Shown here: positions 54,766-64,000 of the stretch, piece after piece | Layout: each line of letters begins with the position of its first letter | How positions within the stretch are numbered: the stretch's first letter is position 1 | Source of the DNA: Anniella stebbinsi | Lineage: Eukaryota > Chordata > Lepidosauria > Squamata > Anniellidae | NCBI GenBank assembly: GCA_029215795.1 | Contig: JARDYH010000001.1 | Span: 191,277,654-191,341,653, forward strand | DNA length: 64,000 nt | Direction of reading: 5' to 3' | Notes under the pieces: model-generated | The model's database searches: none | What the model saw: only the letters and a program-made list of their open reading frames with translations | Told to the model about the DNA's origin: nothing | Translations under genes and position numbers: made by a program

Positions 54766-56700
54766 CTTTATTATGGGTCAAGCTAAATTGGCTTCAACCA
54801 GTAAAGTTGTTAGAACAAAGCAGATGGATATAAGCAAACTGCAAAATCTTTTGCTATGTTAGCAAAGCAGCGCATAGAACTGGATGCTAGGTTTATACAA
54901 CTTTCACAGAAACAATGCTGTGACATATCTCAAACCATCAGAAGCTGTGACTGGACGTCAGAAAAGACAGGATTTTATTACATGTGTTACATGTTGCATA
55001 GATTGTACATGTGTTGAAGTTAATATATGAACACCCCTAAAATGAACATGCGCTCATCAATTCACAGAACTATATGTACATTCAGTCAACCAAGGCTCAG
55101 CTGTATGTGTGATCTGTACCCTGGTTTAAGTAGAAATCTTGTCGCTGTATACAAATCAGATATGAACTCAAGTAGGGGAGACAGGGATTCCCAATCATGC
55201 AGAGCACTGTAGAATGTGATTACAGTTCCTCTTCAGACTTCCCCACCAACACAGGGAAGACAGTGATGGAGGGTGGGTGCTTCCTAGCCTCCCCTATATG
55301 TTTAAGATTTTCAAACACCTGAACACATCTAGATTTTCACAACCATCCAAACAGTCATACATACATTGAGTTTGCACATACTGTGAGGCCCAGTTCTTGC
55401 ATATCCGCTTCCCATCACATAGAAATCAGGGTTCTAACACTGTATTTCTAACTTCAGAAAGACAATGGAAGGACCCCAATCCCCTTGTTTTCCCATCACA
55501 TGAAAATGATAAACAATTGGGGCCATGTAGCAACATACAGTTTGACCCTTAGAGGCCACAGCCCATAAAGACCACTAAAGGTGTTGGACATAGAATCCAC
55601 TAGATTCCCTCAGCAACACAGAATCACTCATAAACACTGGAGTACTGGTGACATTCTAGCTTCAGAGTGGAACTGAGCATGGACTGCATAACTTCACCAG
55701 CAATTGCTACCATGGGCTTTAATGGTATGGGAAACCCTTAACAGATGTTGAGCCACCGCTCAGAACTTCCCCAAGCCATTAAAGATTGCCTTCCTTAACA
55801 AGTCTGAATAAAGTACAGCGGTACTTTCACCAAAAATTGACAGCAATATTTGAATTAAAATGGAGTTAAAAGGGCAAATGTGTCAATTTTTAGCACTTTT
55901 TAACTTGCTTTGCCTGTGACAATCTTTTTTTCTGATCTGCTTGAACTTTAGCACATTCATAGTCCTCATCAAGTAGCTAATGGATGCCAAGTTTGAAATT
56001 ATTACTCAACAGGGGTCATTTGTATAAGCAAAAGGAATCGGAGGCTTACAATGGTGGAACTGTTTTGAAACTCTCCTTAACTCAAGCAGCACTGCTGTGG
56101 TATTTTAATAAGGGGATGGAGGGGAAGGACACATGCTCCTCCGCCATGCAGAGAGAATTTTTGGCCTGGTAAATGTGGGAAGCAGTCTAAAGATTTTCAA
56201 AGTAATTAATGAAATATGTCAACTTTATTAGGGAAAGGTGTCAAACTGTAATGAGATCCTCTTGGTACAATCACCACAGCAGCTAAGGCAAGGCACTTGA
56301 ATTAAAATGAACTGTGGTGGTACAAGCCATTTTCCAGAAGAGACGTTTCAGACTCGGGATGCAAAGAACAAAACCAGAACAACTGCAGTCATTTGCTATT
56401 TGAACCTACAGCAAAATATGTTGCCATATAGTTCATGTTTCATGAAAGCTAATGTAATACAGCTAATGTCATTCCTGTATTTCCAGAACTGCCATCATCA
56501 ACCTCTTCACCTGCTGCCATTTCACCAAGCAGGGATGGGGCCCTCCTCCCCTCACAGAGGCCATTACAACCAACTGCCCTGTGAACAGGAGAGGAAGATG
56601 TAAAGTGTTACCACCACCATCTCTTCAAATAGTCTTCTCTTAGTATTTTAATGGCATATATCCCTCCTCCTTCCCTGTCCCTTCTTCCTTGTGTGTCATG
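54766..56700. other. No gene recognised
   Basis: Unique-looking sequence. Short open frames at 55984-56172 and 56307-56603 have no domain, although the latter is relatively long for this base composition. Confidence 0.42.
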
Positions 56701-56810
56701 TCTTTAGATTGTAAGCCTGAGGGCAAGTGATGTCATGCTACTTGCCTTGGTAAGAACCTCTGGGAGCCTTCTTGGCTACAGGGTGGCATATGAATGCTGT
56801 AAACAAAGAA
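56701..56810 (+). repeat. Interspersed repeat 3' tail
   Basis: TTTAGATTGTAAGCCTGAGG, CTCTGGGAGCC and GGGTGGCATATGAATGCTGT match the general layout of a common reptilian LINE/SINE tail. Family not assigned. Confidence 0.5.
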
Positions 56811-56847
56811 ACAGTTCATAGGAGCCCTGATCCAAGTGAAGGCTTGA

Positions 56848-56866
56848 GGTGGTGGTGGTGGTGGTG
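56848..56866. repeat. (GGT)n microsatellite
   Basis: Six GGT units. Confidence 0.9.
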
Positions 56867-56869
56867 ATT

Positions 56870-59735
56870 TTCTTTCCACGTTCAAGGATGCATATTCTAA
56901 GCTACATACTATCAGAGATCTGGATAAAGAGCCATCAGGTTATGTATTCCAATACTTTTGCTGGGAGTGGGCTGTAATGTAAATTCCTCTCCTAGGAGAT
57001 CCATGGATGACCAGAGTTCTCGTTAGGTGTTTGCCAAAGAGGGTTTTCCATTTCACTCCCAACCTCCCTGTGTTGACGGGGAAGGCTGCAAGGGCAGTGT
57101 AAGCACATTCATCAGGATACGCTGACATTGCTCCACGCAACCTGGAAGCCTGGTTTATCATGGTTTCCCTTCACATGGGGTTTTGCCACCGCCTTCAGCC
57201 AAACACCCTTACAGCGCCTTTTGCAGACCTTCGCTGTCGACACCAGGCAGTCAGGAGTGGAGGAGGCAGCGGCACATCTTCAGCTTCCTCAATGCAGACA
57301 GGAAAGCCCCATTCAGCAAAACCACAAAAAGAACAGGACTGTTGCTGAGTGAAAATGACACTGGACAAGATGCAACTTTTGTTGGCATCCTAATGCCTAA
57401 GGGTTCATTGGTACACTGCATTAGAAGACCCATGTGATCGCTCCCGGAAGACGTGCAAGCAATTCATACGGATGGCTCATTTTATATAAAACTGTTCCCT
57501 GACATACTTGTAAACTACAAGTTGGATTCCTGTTGTATTAACAAGTTATATAGAATACTTGTGTGCAATGATAAAGGAATTGCTCGAGGAGGTGATCCCG
57601 TGCATACTGTATGTAATGTGCAATTGGCCCCAGGAATCTTTTTTTCCCCAAAGCTTCTCAGAATCTGCCCCTGAGTGTTTCTTTGCCTGGGATCAATCCC
57701 CAGCTGCAGAATGGCTGTACTAACGCATCCCTGTCTCCCATTTTGTCTGCTTTATCTATTTAAATTGTCAGCTCCTCCACCTAGGCACGGTGACCTTTCC
57801 TGTATTCATAAAGTACTGAGCACAATAGAGCCCTGACCTCAGAGAGGGTCATCAGGTGCAACAATGCTATAAATAATCTCAATAAATAATAATTGGCGTC
57901 AGAGGATTCTTGAAATGCAGGCTGGTAGAAACAGACTGACAGCTACATTTTCTGCCCTGAAAACAACTAAAGAGTGGTTTGCCATAATAGTGAAACCAAA
58001 GATTTAGAAAAATGGGATGAGTAATCTCTCCCCGCACCTTCCTGAAAGAGAAGAGGATGCCTTTAACATATGCATGTAATTGTCAGCATCGGCATCTCTA
58101 TTAGGCTTGTTCTCTTAGCGAAACATTCTTATTACTGTCACTTCTCAGGGTTGTCATATTCACTGCTTTGACAGCACAAATACAGCCCTGCAGAACCTGT
58201 CAGAGAGGCCAGTTGCTTCCCTACATCACCTGACATTTCCAGTTCTTTAATATCAGCCTGTCAGAACACCTAAGAGGAAGGAAGGAGCTTGCTTGTTTGC
58301 TGCTGTTACTGTGACTACCCTACAGACATACTTTAACCATTAGCTTCGTACTGGTATGCAATTCTGACTTTTACACCCTCAGAGTTTTTATGCGGTAAAA
58401 TACTGCTGGCATTAATCTATTGCATGACATAACTAGCTCGCTCTCCCTGAGAGTTCAATTCATAAAAAGAACTCATTGTGTTTTACATGGTGCCCATTAT
58501 TTCTTCAAACTTTCTTTCATGATTTATTTTCAGTGTACATTTTAGGAAGTATTTTTTATTTTTTTCTCAGGAATAATATAATGGCTTCCATGTTTTCTCC
58601 CGTCGTGTCCCTTTGAAGTTACTGGATGCAGCTTTCTAGGGTTAATGTGTCGGTCAACCTGGGAGACGCTTTAGGTAAATATAACAGCAGTTTTGATGTA
58701 ATATTTTCCCCTAAGAGGAAGGTGTAAATTTAAACTAGGAAATGTTCCAACTGTTTCACCTGAAAAAAATTGTATCAGAAAGATATGTACTCCAATCTAA
58801 GCAGAGCTACACATTTCAGGGTGCATATGAGGGTGTGGCTGTGTGTATGCCACAATTCTGCAGGAACACATAAAAACACACAGTGCCATATAAGACATGA
58901 TGTTCAGCTTCCTGAGACAGCCAGTTTTCATTGGAAAACACAAGTTTCTAGTTCGAACAACCCTTGCACTACTCACAATCTGTTTTAGGGTTATGTGAGG
59001 GTTGTTTATCCCTCGCAATTTAGTGCCTGCAGGTGTAGCAGCTTGTAATGGCTTAAATAACACATGACGAGCCACAGGTGTTGTCCGAAACCAGTCTCTG
59101 TGAGTGGAAAAACAGACTGAAGAGGAGTTTTTGAGTTCATTTTCAGTCATTCTAAATATTTCTGGCTCTGTACCATTTCACTTGTCATTTAAGGCCTTCT
59201 TATGCCAATATGGTGTTAGTGAAAATGAATAATATGGCTTCCCTTTCTTCTTTTAAAACGGTTAGTTCTGGTGTGTTGCAACATTTATATACTAATGTTA
59301 GTACAACGCTGTCAACATAAATAAAACTGCGATAGTACTAGTAGTTCATTGGCATCAGTACACATTTGTGACATACGCTATGAACTAAAAACTGAACATG
59401 GAATCAGTTTCTTGGATTTCCGAACTAGCAATGAACCCTAATTAAAGATGTTACTTAATTACATACATAGATAGAGATACAGATATATATGTTCAAGTCT
59501 GTAATTTAAGGCGTGGTCTATCTGTTATGGTGCTCCCCATAAAAAATACTGTTAAGTAGTATGCCAAATGTCATAAAGGCACTGATTGCATTTCTAATGA
59601 ATCAGAGGATATAGTCAAAACAATTTGAAAGCCAGTTTATCAAACAGTGCTGCATTATGTTCTAAATATAAAGAGATCCTATGTCAATGCACTGTCTTCA
59701 TTATCTGATATAATAGGTGTTTTTGTTTATTACCA
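56870..59735. other. No gene; one possible old repeat
   Basis: 57740-57895 (ATTGTCAGCTCCTCCACC to AATAATCTCAATAAATAATA) looks like an ancient amniote repeat tail. Overlapping plus-strand open frames at 57128-57437 have no recognisable domain. No other elements seen. Confidence 0.42.
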
Positions 59736-59737
59736 CT

Positions 59738-60147
59738 AGTGTGACCATATGAAAAGGAGGACAGGGCTCTTGTATCTTTAACTGTTGTCTAGAAAAGGGA
59801 ATTTCAGCAGGTGTCATTTGTATGCATGCAGCACCTGGTGAAATTCCCTCTCCATCACAACAGTTAAAGCTGCAGGAGCCCTGCCCTCTTGACCACTCGT
59901 GCGCCACCCGGAAGCGCCTTTTATGGCTGCCATAGTTTGCAACAGTAGATCTATGGCAGTCCAGAGGCAGCTCTCTTGGAGGATGGACAGCTCGCTGGTG
60001 CGAGCGGAGGTTCAGATAAGTCCTATGGGTGGGAAAGTGTAAGCACTTCGCCATCAGGCTAAATCATCCCAAGGCAGCCTAATCAGCCTGAGGCAGTCCC
60101 AAACCCCAAATCCTAGGGGTTTGGAACCAAGGTGGTGCACATCCCTA
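59738..60147. mobile_element. Chimeric hAT remnants: left end of one family, right end of another
   Basis: 59738-59890 is a single half of the compound MITE (TAGTGTGACCATATG, GGACAGGGCTC, then CCCTGCCCTCTTGACCA). It runs into sequence ending GTGCACATCCCTA at 60147, the terminus of the hAT family at 40872-42426. The 8-bp flanks (ATTACCAC and CATTTTAG) do not match, so this is not one insertion. A truncated copy of the second family probably received or abuts the first. Confidence 0.6.
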
Positions 60148-60330
60148 CATTTTAGTAGCAATGGGATGGAAATCTACCTCTGTTCCTAGTTCATTCACAT
60201 GCATGTATGTATACATACCCCACATATAGAAAATTAGCTTATGAAGAAGGCTAGGCTAGGACCCTTCTCCCCATAACCAGTTTTGCATGTAAAAGATTTT
60301 GTAAACTCTGTTTTTTGCATTCAATCATTG

Positions 60331-60510
60331 GAACATAGGAAGCTGTCTTATACCAAATCAGACTGTTGGTCCATCTAGCCCAGTATTGCTGGCATTGACT
60401 GGCAGTGGCTCCCCAGAGTTTCAGGCAGGATTCCTTACTGGCCCTTACTGGGGATTAAACCTGAGACCTTCTGCATGCTCTGCTCTATCACTGATCTACA
60501 GCCCCTTGCT
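60331..60510 (-). mobile_element. tRNA-derived SINE
   Basis: The minus strand from about 60505 reads GGGGCTGTAGATCAGTGATAG (box A-like), then CATGCAGAAGG, then GTCTCAGGTTTAATCCCC (box B-like): the head of an Ala-type tRNA gene. The body (GGACCAACAGTCTGATTTGG, AGACAGCTTCCTATG) is the usual SINE body of this squamate family. Diverged, so old. Confidence 0.78.
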
Positions 60511-63500
60511 CAAGTGAGATGATGTGAAGGTAAGACCCACCTGCAATCCGAAGCTGTATAGGCAGATATGAGAACTAGACCCAAGATATTTTCATATGAA
60601 ATCAGTATAATCAGATCATAGAATGTATCCTACCAAGCTGATGAACATTAACGAAGATCTGGAGTGTTTTTGTTTTTGTTTAATAATATATCATTTATAT
60701 TTCATTACTAGAATAAAATAGTTGAACCCAGGACCCAAGACAATTAAAGGAACAATAATGTAGGTGTTGATAAATAGTTCTCCATTAGCACTGCATTTGG
60801 GGGAACTCTAGATGGATGAGTAGAGAACATAAGAGCAAATCTGAAGGATTTTTCAATGTGTTTTTCTACTCTAATGACTATCAAAGGTGATGTTTGTATT
60901 TTTGTTTGATAGATCTGGAGGTTACTTGCTTTATTCTCTCTCTCTCTCTCTCCAAATCTAATCTTAAGGCATGCTAGGAAATATCCAGAGTTAGGAGAAA
61001 TGACTTGCATTTCAGACATCTTTGTTAAGTCTTAGGATTTTATTTAAAAGTGTTAAAAGAATGTACAGTTGCCAGTAAGAGCACTGTAATCCAGGCATAT
61101 AATACTTCAATAAAAGGTTTCCCTCATCTTTGGCATCTCCTTATCTTCACTACATCCTCCTCTCTAATGCTAGACATTAGAGTCTGCAGACTCTCAGGCT
61201 CAAACTACATATTACACAGAGTTCTGTGATTATTTTCCTTTGCCTCTAAATAAGCCATGATGGGTTGCAGTGATTGTGCACACTGGGCCAATATTTTGGT
61301 GAGGGTGATTTTAAGGTAAAAGATGATAAGAGAGTACAAGGTTGGGTAATCTTTCTCCATGCTCCCTTCCTCTGTTCTTTCAGATTTAAAAAAATGCAAA
61401 GGCAAGAGCCACATGTTCCAAACTACATGTGGAACATGTAGTTAAAGCTTTAGTTTCTTGCTGACAAGGCACAGTACAGATGGCATTGGACCTGGACAGG
61501 AAATATGAAGGTATAGGAAGGAAGCATGACATAAACTTAATATGAGTTTTCTATGGTGTCAATATTTACAGGCATGTCACAAGCTGAATAGTTGGACAGA
61601 AATGTAACTGGAATTGAGGTTCTAATAATTGAAAGAAATAGAGCTACTAAAAATATTATCTTGATGTTTTATAAATTATTGGGTTCCTCGATGTGGGTGA
61701 TAGAACCATTATATGGGGGATCATGATCTTGGATAGAAATTCTTCGATAGGTGACAAAATACCAGGACAGCTACATCATCTACATAAACATTATTCTGCA
61801 AGAGATAAGCAGAAAAGTAAAGGGTTTGCACATCATCATCATTATTAGTAACATTAGTATTATACTGTCTTTTCTGCTAAGCTATTTTCTGCTACTATTT
61901 TTAATAATCACTTTTAAAATTGAGGATAATTTCAAAAGCAATCTGAGAATGTGACATGGTCATCTGCTCTTCCAGACTTTATTGGATTGCCTCATTGGAT
62001 ATGCTCCCAAATCTTGAGTCTGCTCAAAAAAGCTCTTTGGATCTCAGTCTTATTCTAGAAATTAAGGTACTACAGAGCTGGTTCACAAGACCATTGACTA
62101 GGAAATACCGCAAGGGTTGAAGGAATTGTGTTTGTATCACCAATGCAACTGCTAATAGCATGCATCTGGGAGTACACGCTGGCCAATGTTCCAACATGCA
62201 TATATGATATTTCTAGGTAAGTGCTTGTGTGAACATGCACTACTGCCGAAGAAGGGAAATGTTCCATTTCCTTGCTTCTAAATTCACGTTATTTCATTTC
62301 TTTTTGTCATCGGACTTTATTACAGGGTTCATTATAATATGACCCTCTGCACTTCTGGCCCAATCCCCCTCCAGTCCAAAGTGGCACTGCAAATCTATGG
62401 CAGCGGACAGCCATCTATCTGGGTGAAAGAAGTGTATACACTTGGCTTGATATTTGCTAGTGACTGAGAATCAATGTGTTTTCCCTTCTATTGATTAATA
62501 GATTTGTTCTCTGCAGGTTGCGGTCTGCAACAGGATACACAGTTGAGAGATTACCAATTAAACCCTCATTGCCACAGAAGATAAAATTATAATCCAAACC
62601 CTTGCACTTTAAGATCTGGCAGTTTTTATCAAATTTATAAAATTTGCTGATGTAATGTGCAGTTCTTATTGAAGAGCCTTATTGTAATCCCCTCTTTAGA
62701 AAGCAATTCTACCAATCAGAAAATTGTCACAATCCAGAATGTATTGGAATTCCTGCAAAAACTAGAATTAGCAAGGGAAAATAAATTAATCCATTTAATA
62801 ATTTCCAGTCATTTAATTCAACTTCCGAATGCAGATATGAACAATAAAATGCTATAACTAAAATGTTAAGGAGTCATTTTGAAGACTGCTGTATGTGGCT
62901 GCATCTATTCACTGAAACATCCCTTCTGCTGCCTCTCTGAAACAGCTGATATTGGTGTTGCAACTTTGTTACTGGACTATGTGCAACTAAGCAGCCCTGG
63001 TGCTGGATTGGGTAAGCAAACACCATTAAAGCATGACTCTCTTGTTAAGGTCACTTAGTAAAAAACACATTCCACCATGTTAAAGGGGTAATTGGGGTGG
63101 GGGGAGTCATTCTAACATTCATAAAATTGAAAATGTTTCACCAATCTTCCTGAAATTTACATATGTCAGAAATAAATGTCGATCTTACATAACCTGAACA
63201 TTTCAAGAAGATTGGTGGAAGATTGAGGGAAGGAGGGCAGTTTAAAGTAAAAAAGGTGGGAGGAAGCTCTCAGGCTGACTTTGGTATTTGAGACTGGGCT
63301 GGCGATAGTTTTTGTTGGGGTCCCCTTACAAATTGACAGGTTAAATAATTAAAATTCCAATGATTTCCTCTTCCTTTTACCCTAGAGTTGATAGAATAGG
63401 TGTTCTTTTCTTTAAAATCCCTTTAGTTTGTTTTAAATTTGATTTATAAGCTCCCACAGGAAATATTGGAGCTCCTTCTAAGTGAACTCATGCGGAGTAG

Positions 63501-63570
63501 CATCTCTTTCTCTCTCCCCCGTCTCCAACTGGATTAGAATGTTGAGAGGCCAGGGGGAGTGACTGACTGC
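60511..63570. other. No gene recognised; short (CT)n at 60936-60952
   Basis: A pair of inverted words, ATGTGGAACATGTAGTT and AACTACATGT, occurs near 61412-61443. Otherwise unique-looking AT-rich sequence. Open frames have no domain. Confidence 0.42.
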
Positions 63571-63574
63571 CTCC

Positions 63575-63945
63575 TGGATTCCCTTAACAGTGCTGGCAGT
63601 CTACTGAGAAGTAAGTTCCATTTAATGCAATGGGTCTTACTCCCAGGTAAGCAGACAATTGCAGCATTTTTTAAAATGGGAGCCTGGGGTGTGTGGGATG
63701 GAGGGGGAATTAGATTTCCTTCTAATTCCAGCACAATACTTCTACAATTAAAAAACTTCTTTCCTTCCTTGCTTGCTTTGAGTGTGTGTGGATTCCCTTA
63801 ACAGTGCTAGCAGTCTACTCAAAAGTAATCCACTGCCTGCCTAGTGGATTCCCTTAACAATGCTAACAGTCTACTCAGAAGTAAGCTCCATTGAATGCAA
63901 TGGGTCTTACTCCCAGGTAAGCATGCAGATGATTGCAACATTTTA
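63575..63945. repeat. Local duplications of a TTACTCCCAGGTAAGC repeat
   Basis: GGATTCCCTTAACAGTGCT begins related stretches at about 63577, 63790 and 63846. AATGCAATGGGTCTTACTCC followed by CAGGTAAGCA appears at about 63627 and 63893. At least two near-identical copies of a dispersed squamate repeat lie in tandem or nested. Confidence 0.7.
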
Positions 63946-64000
63946 AAAATTGGAGCCTCGGGGGTGGGGTGGGGGTAAAGATTTCCTTTTCTTTTCAGCA

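Larger units (their letters stand above)
1054..64000 (-). other. Presumed last intron of the WD-repeat gene
   Basis: The exon at 878-1053 has a splice acceptor on its right-hand side and is transcribed leftwards, so its upstream exons must lie at higher coordinates. I see no exon with a WD40 signature between 1054 and 64000. The rest of the window is therefore most simply intronic, over 62 kb. Long introns are known for SPAG16. This is inference; small exons without obvious motifs could be missed. Confidence 0.45.

Noticed and set aside
60430..60510. Possible functional tRNA gene
   Set aside because: The A and B box matches belong to the head of a diverged SINE. The cloverleaf cannot be completed and body sequence of the SINE follows.

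Overview
The window is vertebrate nuclear DNA, most likely from a squamate reptile (lizard). It is AT-rich, has almost no open coding sequence and is full of transposons. The mixture points to a squamate: CR1, L1, L2-like and R4/Dong LINEs, a Penelope-like element, a DIRS element, Ty3/gypsy remains, many non-autonomous hAT elements and a tRNA-derived SINE. There are no operons, rRNA genes, CRISPR arrays or bacterial features.

The only host coding sequence I can support is one terminal exon on the minus strand (878-1053). It encodes the C-terminal WD40 repeats of a protein that resembles the end of SPAG16, with a splice acceptor at its upstream edge and a polyadenylation signal at 728-733. Since the gene reads right to left, positions 1054-64000 are most simply its last intron. 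SPAG16 has very large introns in other vertebrates.

Layout. 1-9.7 kb: the exon, then sparse old repeats (CR1 3' end, two short hAT-type elements). 9.9-14.2 kb: a Penelope-like fossil followed by a 1.9-kb dispersed repeat that carries an R4 LINE fragment. 18.5-32.3 kb: a three-level nest. A Ty3/gypsy gag-protease-pol fossil is split by a 12-kb DIRS retrotransposon, which is itself split inside its reverse-transcriptase gene by a full-length, nearly intact L1. 34.9-36.7 kb: an R4 LINE interrupted by a 732-bp hAT element, next to an L2-like LINE 3' end. 38.5-42.4 kb: fold-back elements, an 86-bp near-perfect palindrome, and a 1,555-bp hAT element built around four GC-rich palindromic units of about 240 bp. 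44.2-49.5 kb: a second R4 copy split by a 3.9-kb hAT-type element, whose 8-bp target duplication lies exactly where the R4 reading frame resumes. 49.5-54.7 kb: CR1 and L2-like LINE pieces and a 320-bp hAT element with a perfect target duplication. 54.7-64 kb: mostly unrecognised sequence with a tRNA-derived SINE and small repeats.

No new host gene system is visible. The interest lies in the transposon archaeology: relative insertion ages can be read from the nesting, and several elements keep diagnostic structures (DIRS inverted terminal repeats with internal complementary region, tandem L1 promoter-like monomers, hAT target duplications). Identifications rest on reading motifs by eye. No alignment or database search was run.
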